From: Treponema sp.
Lineage (GTDB): Bacteria; Spirochaetota; Spirochaetia; Treponematales; Treponemataceae
Direction of reading: 5' to 3'
Assembly (NCBI GenBank): GCA_003447785.1
Contig: DLYJ01000249.1
Location: forward strand, 1 to 25,947
Length of the DNA: 25,947 nucleotides
The position numbers and the translations under genes are program-made. This document shows, one piece after another, positions 1 to 7,559 of this stretch; the first letter of the stretch is position 1, and the number at the start of each line of letters is the position of its first letter. The notes under the pieces are model-generated. The model was not told where the DNA came from, did no database searches, and saw only the letters and a program-made list of their open reading frames with translations.

Positions 1-469
1 CAAGGTTGCGCTCCTGGAGAGTGATATTTTCCTTTTCGTACAAAAGTCCGTAAAAAGCCTGGCGCACACTGAGTTCAACTGATTTAACGGCCTGGTCAAA
101 TGTGAGTTTGCCTGACTCGTATGCAATTCTGGCGGAATTCATCGTCGTGTAAAGGTTTGCACTCAGGTTCAGGGAAACTGTCGCGTTGATTCCGTAAGAT
201 GCCGTATAATTTGAATCATTATCGCTCAGGGAATCTACGGGCACCGAAGCAGTTGCTCCCACGCTTGCGGTGGGACTGATTGAATTCCATGAGTGTGCAT
301 GGGCACGTTTTGCCGCATCCAGGGTAATCTGCGCGCTCTGGACAGAAACGTTGTTCTCTTTTGCAAGGCTGACTGCGTCTTCAACCGAGAGAGTTTTTAT
401 CTCCTGTGCATAGATTGAATTCAAGAATAAGAAAAAAAACGTATAACTGAATAGTCTTCTGAACTTCAT
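1..469 (-). CDS. TolC-family outer-membrane efflux protein, N-terminal part (cut by window edge)
   Basis: Translating the minus strand from ATG at 469 gives an open frame that runs off the left edge (156 codons seen). It begins with a signal peptide (MKFRRLFSYTFFFLFLNSIYAQ), followed by TLSVEDAVSLAKENNVSVQSA, the typical first helix of TolC/OEP repeats, and later an alternation of strand-like and helical segments (LSLNLSANLYTT-type strand, then SVELSVRQAFYGLLYEKENI). In the family this is the trimeric outer-membrane channel for type I secretion or RND/MacB-type efflux. The start is supported by a purine-rich GAGGT at 480-476, about seven bases upstream. The gene is divergent from the RelA/SpoT homologue. 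Its transport partners would lie outside the window, so the substrate cannot be named. Confidence 0.85.
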   Translation of the reverse strand, partial: MKFRRLFSYTFFFLFLNSIYAQEIKTLSVEDAVSLAKENNVSVQSAQITLDAAKRAHAHSWNSISPTASVGATASVPVDSLSDNDSNYTASYGINATVSLNLSANLYTTMNSARIAYESGKLTFDQAVKSVELSVRQAFYGLLYEKENITLQERNL

Positions 470-523
470 TTTTATTACCTCTTTCATTTTACTAGAATTC
501 TTACAATTAAATAAACATTTTTA

Positions 524-552
524 TTGCAACACGTAACAAAAATAAGTAAATT
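524..552 (+). promoter_or_regulatory. Possible sigma70-type promoter of the RelA/SpoT homologue
   Basis: TTGCAA (524-529) and TAAATT (547-552) are separated by 17 bases, each matching four of six consensus positions. They would give a start near 559 and a leader of about 50 bases before the AGGGAGG ribosome-binding site at 599-605. The region is A+T-rich, so a chance match is possible. Confidence 0.3.
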
Positions 553-609
553 CTTAACAACGGACATCCTGAAAAACTGTAGTTTCCGGAGCTTCGTTAG
601 GGAGGTTAA

Positions 610-2433
610 ATGGAATTCAACATTCTTACAAATAACGAAATTACCGACACCGCCCGGCTTGAAGAAGAATTTTTTAAAACCTTTGACACATTTACATCTG
701 AGGAAAAGGCTAAAATAAAACGTGCATGGGATTTTTTACTGAATAAAACTTCCGGCCTTACACGCACGTGCGGTAAACCATATTATCTGCATCCTTTACG
801 CGTTGCAGCGATTCTTGCCCAGAGCAAAATGGACGGAGACTGCGTTGCTTCCGGAATTCTGCACAATATCTTTTCGATTGAAGGCGTAACCGAAGAAGAA
901 GTCCAAAAACTTTTCGGGCCGGTGGTATTCAATATTGTAAAAGATACGAGCCGCATAACAGGCCTCAAAATCAACGCCACAACAATCCAGCAGGCGGACA
1001 ATATCAGAAAAATGCTCTTTGCAATGATAGATGATGTCCGCGTTATCCTCGTAAAACTCGCTGACCGCCTGGACCGCATGCGCAACATTAAGTCCATCGA
1101 CGAAAAAAAGCAGCGTCTTATCGCCGCAGAAGTCATCGATATCTGGGCTCCCCTGGCCGACCGCCTGGGTATGCAGTCCATCAAAAACGAACTTGAAGAC
1201 CTGAGCCTCAAGTATTCAAATCCGGCTGTTTTTGCTCAGATTAAGGCGATTGTAAGCCAGAAAAAAGAAGAACGCGCAGCCTACCTGGAAAAGGCAGTAA
1301 ACGCGATTGTAAAAAAGGCTAAGGAAGCCAACATTGAAATCTCAGTTTCCAGCCGCGCAAAGCATTTTTATTCAATTTACAAAAAAATGCAGAAGCGCAA
1401 TGTGCCTGCAAGACAGCTTTATGACCTGCTTGCACTCCGCGTAATCTGTACGACGGTTCCTGAGTGCTACACCCTGATTGGTATCGTTCACAGTTTGTGG
1501 AAGCCCATGGACGGACGCTTTAAGGATTACATTGCCATGCCAAAAGCAAACGGCTATCAGTCTCTCCATACAACCGTCATGTGCGAAGGGCGCCCACTTG
1601 AAATTCAAATTCGCACCCACGAAATGCACAATCAGGCTGAACACGGTGTTGCAAGCCACTGGCTTTATAAAAAGGGAACAAACCACGACAAGGTAGATGT
1701 AAGTAACCTTGCAATCTTTAACCAACTCCAGAGCCTCAAAAACGAAAAGTTAACCGATGAAGCATTCTTTTCCAAGCTCAAGGGCGAACTTCTTGGCGAC
1801 GAAATCTTTGTATTTACACCAAAGGGCGATGTTGTTCAGCTGCCTGCGGGCAGTAACGCAATAGATTTTGCGTACCATGTTCACAGCGCTGTGGGAGAAA
1901 AGATTGTCGGCGCAAAGGCTGACGGCAAAATAATTCCCATTACCCAGGAATTAAAGAACACACAGATTATCGAAATCATCACAAACCCACAGGCACGCCC
2001 CACCGAAAGCCAGCTCAAGGCTGTCAAAACTTCAAAGGCACGCCAGCGAATCCACGCATGGCTTACTGCAAACGACCCGACCTTTATCGACAGGGAAGCA
2101 GAAGCAAAACGCGCGGCAGACTTACAGAGCCAGAACGAGCACTCCCGGGCAATTCAGGAAGAAAAGCGCAGAAAAAGACGGCCTCACACAGACAAGCCGG
2201 ATCCGGATTATGTTTTACGCTCTCACTTTACAGGCAACCTGATTGTTGACGGAACAAAGAATGTAATGTGTAAGCTTGCAGGCTGCTGTGACCCGCGACC
2301 CGGCGACCTTATTACAGGTTATGTAAGTGCAAACAGAGGTGTTATCGTGCACCGGGCTGACTGTCTCACATTCCAGCGTATCGAAAACATCGAACACCGC
2401 CTCGTTAAAGTTGAATGGGAAAAACGCCAGTAA
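610..2433 (+). CDS. relA: RelA/SpoT homologue ((p)ppGpp synthetase) with degenerate hydrolase domain and no ACT domain
   Basis: 607 aa; ATG at 610 with AGGGAGG four bases upstream. Order of domains: HD hydrolase fold (about 50-200), synthetase (about 245-355), TGS (about 395-460, EIFVFTPKGDVVQLPAG), and a Cys-containing helical/zinc-finger segment (about 555-595, CKLAGCCDPRPGDLITGY). The synthetase signature is intact: GRFKDYIAMPKANGYQSLHT, the RXKD motif at 303-306, and EIQIRT with Glu331. The hydrolase domain is not: His61 and His85 remain, but the family HD..ED motif reads HNIFSI (85-90), and the DRLHNMRT loop reads DRLDRMRN (152-159), so the metal ligand Asp and the Asn/Thr of the pocket are changed. 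The protein ends right after the zinc-finger segment, about 100 residues short of the usual 700-750, so the ACT domain is absent. Expected role: stringent-response alarmone synthesis in the cytoplasm. It converges on the phosphoesterase gene with 20 bases between them and no clear terminator. Confidence 0.93.
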   Translation: MEFNILTNNEITDTARLEEEFFKTFDTFTSEEKAKIKRAWDFLLNKTSGLTRTCGKPYYLHPLRVAAILAQSKMDGDCVASGILHNIFSIEGVTEEEVQKLFGPVVFNIVKDTSRITGLKINATTIQQADNIRKMLFAMIDDVRVILVKLADRLDRMRNIKSIDEKKQRLIAAEVIDIWAPLADRLGMQSIKNELEDLSLKYSNPAVFAQIKAIVSQKKEERAAYLEKAVNAIVKKAKEANIEISVSSRAKHFYSIYKKMQKRNVPARQLYDLLALRVICTTVPECYTLIGIVHSLWKPMDGRFKDYIAMPKANGYQSLHTTVMCEGRPLEIQIRTHEMHNQAEHGVASHWLYKKGTNHDKVDVSNLAIFNQLQSLKNEKLTDEAFFSKLKGELLGDEIFVFTPKGDVVQLPAGSNAIDFAYHVHSAVGEKIVGAKADGKIIPITQELKNTQIIEIITNPQARPTESQLKAVKTSKARQRIHAWLTANDPTFIDREAEAKRAADLQSQNEHSRAIQEEKRRKRRPHTDKPDPDYVLRSHFTGNLIVDGTKNVMCKLAGCCDPRPGDLITGYVSANRGVIVHRADCLTFQRIENIEHRLVKVEWEKRQ

Positions 2434-2453
2434 GCCGCGCACCCCGCCTGCCG

Positions 2454-3386
2454 TCAGAACTCAATCAGTTTTTCGGTAACAGAGCCGTCTGCTTCGTTTA
2501 CGGTAACCAGGAGGCAGACGTGGCTTGCGCGGTAGGACTGGATTACGTATTCAAAAAAGTCGCCGTAGTCATAATAAAAATGCTGGTGGGCGTGTCCTGC
2601 AAAAATTGCCTTTACGGAATTGTCCGCAAAAAGGGACAGAATCTTTGCGCGCTCAAGCGTATTGTGCATGAGCATAAAAGGATGGCCGCCCGCATAAACC
2701 GGATAATGAGTCAGGACAATTTTCGGGCGGCTGTCGGACTTCATTTTTTCCGAGACAAGTTCGTACTGGGTGTTTGAAAGGGTCCCGTTTGCGCTGTCAA
2801 AAAAGTAAAAACCAAAGCCCTCTGTTGAATTATCCCAGGCAAAATCAAAGTAATATGCATATTTGTTGGGGTAGACAAGTTTTATAAAATTCTTCTGGCC
2901 GTTGTGGTACAAATCGTGATTTCCAATCAGGGCGTAAACCTTAAAACTGCTGTCGCCGGTCTGTGCAAGGACAATTGATTTTACCCGGGCGCACCATTCG
3001 TTATACTGCTCAAAATACTCAGTTGAGCCGTCATCCGAAGTGTCGCCCAGGTTTATCACAAAGCGCGGGATTTTTTCTGCCTCACCGCTGTGAACAAGTT
3101 CCGTAAACTTTGCGTAAAAATCATCTTGATTCACGTCATTTCTTCCTGAACCAAAATGCATGTCCGAAACAACAAGAAAACTGTACGAACCGGTTCCGCT
3201 CACCTGGGGAGTGTCAGATGGGTCCAGTGCGTCGTATGTTTTTACGCGGTCATCGACAGTGTCATCAGTAAAGGCAAACTGATACCACCCGAACGAACAT
3301 GAATTCAATAAAATGATGAGGAAACACAGTAACGCGCCCCGGAAGCCGCCTTTTTTGAGGGCAGAATACAGATTCAATTTTTTCAT
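2454..3386 (-). CDS. Calcineurin-like metallophosphoesterase, predicted lipoprotein
   Basis: 310 aa. The N-terminus is a lipoprotein signal peptide ending in LLNSC, so Cys30 would be lipidated and the enzyme would face the periplasm or surface. The five metallophosphoesterase blocks are all present in order: SDMHFG (Asp75, His77), GDTSDDG (Asp115), GNHD (156-158), THYP (His227) and GHAHQH (His265, His267). These ligands form the two-metal site of phosphodiesterases and phosphatases; the substrate cannot be told from sequence. The ATG overlaps the stop of the preceding gene (ATGA, 3386-3383), which suggests translational coupling, and GAGGA lies just upstream. It is the last gene of the minus-strand set 6601-2454. 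Confidence 0.88.
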   Translation of the reverse strand: MKKLNLYSALKKGGFRGALLCFLIILLNSCSFGWYQFAFTDDTVDDRVKTYDALDPSDTPQVSGTGSYSFLVVSDMHFGSGRNDVNQDDFYAKFTELVHSGEAEKIPRFVINLGDTSDDGSTEYFEQYNEWCARVKSIVLAQTGDSSFKVYALIGNHDLYHNGQKNFIKLVYPNKYAYYFDFAWDNSTEGFGFYFFDSANGTLSNTQYELVSEKMKSDSRPKIVLTHYPVYAGGHPFMLMHNTLERAKILSLFADNSVKAIFAGHAHQHFYYDYGDFFEYVIQSYRASHVCLLVTVNEADGSVTEKLIEF

Positions 3387-4126
3387 ATTTTTATCCTCAC
3401 AAAGGTGCTTAGAGTCTGTCCCTCAAGAAAGAATTTTGTAATGAACATGTCGCAGGTAAAAGCCTCGTATTGAATTCCAAAATCAATTGATTCAAAAACG
3501 GGCAGAACAGTTCCAAGCGTCCAGACTGGAGAAGGCATCAGCAGGTAGCGGTATATGTTGTGGTTTGAAATTGAAAAATAGATTTTTGCCGTTGAATTAA
3601 AATTCCAGTTAACCTGAGTTTTTGTTGTCAGGTACAAATCCTTAATCCAGTGATTAATTCCGTGGATTTTGGAAAACTTGGCTCCCAGCCCGATGGAGGA
3701 CTGCAGGGTAAAATTTCTCGGGCTCCTGAAACAAAAATACGGCTCAAAAAGAATGTCGTGCTCCCCGGTGTAAACTTCATAATCAAGGTAGTGCCAGGTT
3801 GTGCTGAGGGCAAAGTCATAATTGCAGATGTCGGTTTTTAATCTGAGCGGGGTAAAAATTGAATTAAAAAAGATGTCTTTTGAATACTCATTCACGCGGA
3901 AGCCGGTCAGAGCATGAGTGTATTCCGAAAAATCAATTCCGCATTCAATGCCTGAACTTACCGCAGAACTTTCCGTTCCGCGGCTGTCGTTAAAGGCAAG
4001 TGTGTAGTCTATGTGCAGGGACGGCTCTGCGGCGAGGATTCCCGTGCAGGCCAGCAGCGCAGTGCAAAGGGCGGCCAGGCATTTTGCCAGGCGTTTAGCG
4101 CGCAGTTGTTCTAACCACACCTTCAA
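3383..4126 (-). CDS. Exported protein of unknown function, barrel-like
   Basis: 247 aa; I do not recognise the family. The N-terminus is a signal peptide with basic residues, then LAALCTALLACTGILAAEP. LLAC could be a lipobox (Cys27), but cleavage by signal peptidase I after ILAA is equally possible. The rest is rich in alternating aromatic/polar strands (for example DFALSTTWHYLDYEVY, AKIYFSISNHNIY, SIDFGIQYEAF), as in a small outer-membrane barrel, but the last residue is Ile, not Phe. The start is TTG at 4126 with GAGG about six bases upstream; GTG at 4120 is an alternative. The beginning overlaps the U32 gene by 32 bases, and the end overlaps the phosphoesterase start by four, so it is very probably co-translated with both. 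It may act with the phosphoesterase at the envelope (inference). Confidence 0.7.
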   Translation of the reverse strand: MKVWLEQLRAKRLAKCLAALCTALLACTGILAAEPSLHIDYTLAFNDSRGTESSAVSSGIECGIDFSEYTHALTGFRVNEYSKDIFFNSIFTPLRLKTDICNYDFALSTTWHYLDYEVYTGEHDILFEPYFCFRSPRNFTLQSSIGLGAKFSKIHGINHWIKDLYLTTKTQVNWNFNSTAKIYFSISNHNIYRYLLMPSPVWTLGTVLPVFESIDFGIQYEAFTCDMFITKFFLEGQTLSTFVRIKI

Positions 4127-5591
4127 TGTATTCCTCGTCTTTTACACGAACAAGGGTTCCGCGCAAAATGTCTTCTTTTGTATAAATTGCACAGTCGTGA
4201 TCTGCATTTACCCAGTCAACGATAAGACCGTTTTTAGAATTAACAAAAATATAGTCGCTTCCGGCAAGTTTTTTAGAAAGAACATCCGGGCTCACAAGTT
4301 CAAGGTCGGTGCCCTTGTCAGTTTTATTAAGAGCATTGTAACGGTAAAGTTTATAGCCGTCCTTCTTCTCAATTGCCTGGGGAACTTTTTCAGGGTGAGC
4401 TTCAAGGTCACGTTCCCGGGCTGCGCGTTCCCGCGGGTCCATTGCGGCAAGTTCCGCATGGTGTGCGTCAACAAGAGCCTTTCCGTTTGCAAGAATTTCA
4501 TCAAAGGCGCTTCCTGCAATTTCTTCTTCAACAGTTCCTGCAAGAATGTAAGGGCTGTCACTTGCGCCCACTGTAGTTTCGTCAGCGTGGGCGCGGCTGT
4601 AATAGAATCCGGTTGTGCTTTCGCGGTGTGCAACTTCTTCAAGACTTTTGATAAATGGAGCGGCTTCCTGGTCAGATATTTTTCCTTCAAGAGCGTCCAG
4701 AGCCTTTCGGTAAGCGCGGGTTACCATTGCAACGTAGTAGATTGACTTCATGCGGCCTTCGATTTTGCAGGCGTCAACACCGGCGTCCTTCATATCCTTC
4801 AGGTGGTCAATCATGCACAAATCTTTGCTTGATAAAATTGCCGTAAAATTGTCGCCTTCAAAAACAGGAAAGTATTCGCCCGGGCGTTTCTGCTCTTCCA
4901 GGCGGAGAATTCCTGACTCGGCAATCTGTTTGGCAGTATCTGCGTTAATGACACCGCCTGTCTGGTTCAATTTCTGAACTTCCGTTCCAAGTTTGTAGTC
5001 CCATCTGCATGTGTGGGAACAGAATCCGCTTTGTGCACTACGTCCTGTAAGATAAGCGCTCATCAGGCAGCGTCCGCTGTATGCGATACACATGGCTCCG
5101 TGAGCAAAGCACTCAAGTTCCATGTCAGGGTTTGCGTCCTTGATTTCGCGGATTTCGTTAAGGCTTACTTCACGTCCAAGAACGACGCGCTTAAAGCCAA
5201 GGCGGCCGTACATTTTTACGGCTTCTTTGTTCATGCAGCTTGCCTGTGTACTTAAGTGAAGGTGGGCGTTCGGAAAGTTTTTCTGCAGCAAATCCACCAT
5301 TCCCAAATCCTGAACGATAAATGCGTCAATGGGGTACTGCTTAAAGTAATCCAGATTCTGCAAAAAGAGCTTGAGATCCTGGTTGTGGAATGCAATGTTC
5401 AAAGCGCAGAAAAGGCGTTTTCCCGGAAAGCGCTTTTTTAATTCAATAACACGGTTGTATTCGTCTTCGTAAAAGTTGTCTGCCTTAACGCGCAGAGAAA
5501 ATCTTTTAAGACCGATGTAAGCGGTATCGGCACCGTAGTTGTAAGCGTAAGTAAGTTTTTCGATATTACCGGCTGGGCATACTAATTCCAT
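4095..5591 (-). CDS. Peptidase U32-family protein, TrhP/YegQ-like (tRNA hydroxylation)
   Basis: 498 aa from ATG at 5591, chosen over TTG at 5594 because AAGAGG (5605-5600) lies eight bases before the ATG. The protein opens with MELVCPAGN, the standard U32 start, and has the family signature ECFAHGAMCIAYSGRC followed by GFCSHTCRWDY. Cys168, Cys175, Cys191 and Cys195 match the four cysteines that hold a [4Fe-4S] cluster in TrhP, RlhA and UbiU/V. Further blocks are KRPGEYFPVFE, SSKDLCMIDHL and ACKIEGRMKSIYYVA. The length suits TrhP/YegQ (about 450) rather than RlhA (about 650), so the likely role is prephenate-dependent 5-hydroxyuridine formation in tRNA rather than proteolysis. It lies 17 bases after the alpha/beta hydrolase gene and overlaps the next gene. 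Exact RNA target is inferred only. Confidence 0.85.
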   Translation of the reverse strand: MELVCPAGNIEKLTYAYNYGADTAYIGLKRFSLRVKADNFYEDEYNRVIELKKRFPGKRLFCALNIAFHNQDLKLFLQNLDYFKQYPIDAFIVQDLGMVDLLQKNFPNAHLHLSTQASCMNKEAVKMYGRLGFKRVVLGREVSLNEIREIKDANPDMELECFAHGAMCIAYSGRCLMSAYLTGRSAQSGFCSHTCRWDYKLGTEVQKLNQTGGVINADTAKQIAESGILRLEEQKRPGEYFPVFEGDNFTAILSSKDLCMIDHLKDMKDAGVDACKIEGRMKSIYYVAMVTRAYRKALDALEGKISDQEAAPFIKSLEEVAHRESTTGFYYSRAHADETTVGASDSPYILAGTVEEEIAGSAFDEILANGKALVDAHHAELAAMDPRERAARERDLEAHPEKVPQAIEKKDGYKLYRYNALNKTDKGTDLELVSPDVLSKKLAGSDYIFVNSKNGLIVDWVNADHDCAIYTKEDILRGTLVRVKDEEYIEGVVRTTAR

Positions 5592-5608
5592 CAATAGTTC
5601 CTCTTTGT

Positions 5609-6601
5609 TTATACCTTTCGTTCCAGTTCAAGTTGAATTTCTGTCTGACTGTCCTGGGCTGTAACTTTACGTAAAGTAAGATAACGGCCAATCCGTTCAA
5701 TTGCAAGATGGCTTTCTTCAAGATGTTCATCGGCCAGCTGGAACATTGTCATCATTTCCGGCCACACATCAAGTTCGCACTGACAGCCGCTTTTCTGCAG
5801 AAGTTCCTGCATTTTTTTTGCGTCGTCCAGTAAAAGTTCCTTTTCACCCATCTGAATATACACCGGCGGAAAACCATCAAGCTGTTCCTCAGTTGCCTTT
5901 AATGGAGAAACCAGAGGAATTTCGCGGTTGTCCTGATAGGTGTATAGTTCTGCGGCACGGCGGATGCAGTCTCCTGAAAGCAGATCATCCGGGCTTTTTT
6001 TGACCGTAAGAACTTTTGAAGATGCAGAAACATCCAGCCACGGGCTGAACAGAATTACATTTCTAATTGCCGCACGGAACCTGTCCCTCAAACTCAGGAC
6101 AAGCCCCATTGCGATGGATGCACCGGAACCGTCAGCCATAATAATGATTTCCGGTTTTGCCTTATCAATGTCACCGCTGTTGTCCAGGGAACGGGCAACA
6201 AGTTCTTCGGTGTATAAGGTCCTGAAGACATTTTGAATATCATCCAGCGACGCCGGGTACGGATGTGTAGGTGCCAGGCGGAATTCCGGGAGAACTGCGC
6301 GACAGCTTACTGCATGTGCAAGGGCCGCAACAAAAGGACGGTATGCCTTTCTTGAGCCGCCTACAAAGGCCCCCCCGTGGATATAAAGAACCAGCCTGTG
6401 TGAATTATAAATTTCCGGGCTCAAAACGTCGCACAAAACGCCTGCACACTCGCGCTCGGAGTATTCAACACGGTTGGGTAAAATCACATCAGAAAAGGTG
6501 TCGTCCATTTTCTGACGGAAAGCCTTAACTTCTGTTTTTGGTGTAAAAATAAGATTCTTTAATTTTTTAACCGCGTTTGAACGCTCGCCTCGTGTAGACA
6601 T
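5609..6601 (-). CDS. HSL-type alpha/beta hydrolase homologue with lost catalytic triad (probable pseudoenzyme)
   Basis: 330 aa. The fold of the hormone-sensitive-lipase / alpha-beta hydrolase-3 family is clear: oxyanion motif [10 protein letters not shown] (74-83), [16 protein letters not shown] (106-121), SPWLD (186-190), [19 protein letters not shown] (243-261) and [17 protein letters not shown] near 278-294. All three catalytic positions are changed: GDSAG is replaced by ADGSG (156-160), so Gly158 takes the serine position; the Asp of G..D.L.DD is Glu255; and the His of the HxF motif is Thr285. The scaffold is otherwise well kept, which argues against recent decay and for a binding or regulatory role. 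ATG at 6601 has no Shine-Dalgarno sequence and sits at the predicted transcription start (leaderless). It is the first gene of a four-gene minus-strand set. Confidence 0.82.
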   Translation of the reverse strand: MSTRGERSNAVKKLKNLIFTPKTEVKAFRQKMDDTFSDVILPNRVEYSERECAGVLCDVLSPEIYNSHRLVLYIHGGAFVGGSRKAYRPFVAALAHAVSCRAVLPEFRLAPTHPYPASLDDIQNVFRTLYTEELVARSLDNSGDIDKAKPEIIIMADGSGASIAMGLVLSLRDRFRAAIRNVILFSPWLDVSASSKVLTVKKSPDDLLSGDCIRRAAELYTYQDNREIPLVSPLKATEEQLDGFPPVYIQMGEKELLLDDAKKMQELLQKSGCQCELDVWPEMMTMFQLADEHLEESHLAIERIGRYLTLRKVTAQDSQTEIQLELERKV

Positions 6602-6607
6602 ACGAAA

Positions 6608-6640
6608 ATTATAGCAAAAAATAAGTCAATTTGCTATACT
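6608..6640. promoter_or_regulatory. Symmetric divergent promoter of two apparently leaderless genes
   Basis: The 46 bases between the ATGs at 6601 (minus) and 6647 (plus) hold an inverted repeat with arms ATAGCAAA (6611-6618) and TTTGCTAT (6630-6637). Each arm makes an extended -10: TGCTATAAT on the minus strand (hexamer 6613-6608) and TGCTATACT on the plus strand (hexamer 6635-6640). In both directions exactly six bases lie between the hexamer and the A of the ATG, so the usual start of transcription falls on the initiation codon. Neither side has a good -35 or a Shine-Dalgarno sequence. A regulator binding the dyad could control both genes together. Confidence 0.65.
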
Positions 6641-6646
6641 GTGCCC

Positions 6647-7555
6647 ATGCCGATTAAAATCCAGAGCGACCTGCCTGCACGCACAATTCTCGAAAACGAA
6701 AACATCTTCGTAATGACAGAAAACCGCGCCAATACGCAGGATATCCGCCCACTAAAAATTGCAATCGTAAATCTCATGCCTACAAAGGAGACAACCGAAA
6801 CCCAGCTTCTGAGACTTCTGGGCAATACTCCCCTGCAAATCGACATAAGCCTTGTGCGCATGGAAAATCATGAATCCACACACGTTTCGGGCGAACATCT
6901 TGAACGCTTTTATATTCCGTCCAGCCAGCTTTTTAAGAAAAAATGGGACGGCATGATAATCACGGGAGCCCCGGTTGAACAGATGCCTTTTGAAGACGTT
7001 GACTACTGGTCAGAGCTCTGCGACATAATGGATTTTGCCACAGACAATGTATATTCAACCCTGTACATCTGCTGGGGTGCTTATGCGGGTCTTTACCACA
7101 ATTACGGAATAAAAAAACTCCCGCTGGATAAAAAAGCCTTTGGAATTTACAAAAATCACACTTCTCTGGCCCTGGAACCTCTTTTACGCGGCTTTGATGA
7201 TGAATTTCCGGTTCCCACAAGCCGTCACACAACCATGAGCAAGGCACAGATTCAAAAAATAAAGGATTTGGAGATTCTTGCAGAAAACGAAAGCGGCGAA
7301 GTAACACTCTGTAAATCAAAAAACGGCCGTTCAATTTTTATGACCGGCCATCTTGAATACGACACGGAAACTCTCTCAAAAGAATACAAACGGGATCTTG
7401 AAAAGGGACTTCCCATTGACATTCCAAAAAACTATTATCCTGATAACGACCCTTCAAAAACGCCTGCAAACACATGGCGAAGTACGGCGCACCTGTTCTA
7501 TTCAAACTGGCTCAACTATTACGTTTACCAGGAAACTCCATACGATTTTGAATAG
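6647..7555 (+). CDS. metA: Homoserine O-acetyltransferase (MetA family)
   Basis: 302 aa, cytoplasmic, first committed step of methionine synthesis: acylation of homoserine. The start is ATG at 6647 rather than GTG at 6641, because MetA proteins begin MPI at this point and the GTG lies upstream of the predicted +1. Numbering from that ATG puts every catalytic residue at the family position: Cys142 (STLYICWG), His235 and Glu237 (TGHLEYD). Position 111 is Glu (TGAPVEQ), the residue reported to select acetyl-CoA in the Bacillus enzyme, where Escherichia coli MetA has Gly and uses succinyl-CoA. The end [19 protein letters not shown] is the usual MetA C-terminus, so the protein is full length. The mRNA appears leaderless. 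It converges on the RlmM-like gene with four bases between stop codons. Confidence 0.93.
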   Translation: MPIKIQSDLPARTILENENIFVMTENRANTQDIRPLKIAIVNLMPTKETTETQLLRLLGNTPLQIDISLVRMENHESTHVSGEHLERFYIPSSQLFKKKWDGMIITGAPVEQMPFEDVDYWSELCDIMDFATDNVYSTLYICWGAYAGLYHNYGIKKLPLDKKAFGIYKNHTSLALEPLLRGFDDEFPVPTSRHTTMSKAQIQKIKDLEILAENESGEVTLCKSKNGRSIFMTGHLEYDTETLSKEYKRDLEKGLPIDIPKNYYPDNDPSKTPANTWRSTAHLFYSNWLNYYVYQETPYDFE

Positions 7556-7559
7556 TTTT

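Noticed and set aside
5592..5594. TTG at 5594 as the start of the U32 gene
   Set aside because: The ATG one codon later has the better spacing to AAGAGG and matches the family N-terminus.
6641..6643. GTG at 6641 as the start of metA
   Set aside because: MetA proteins begin MPI at ATG 6647, the active-site numbering fits that start exactly, and 6641 follows the -10 hexamer directly.
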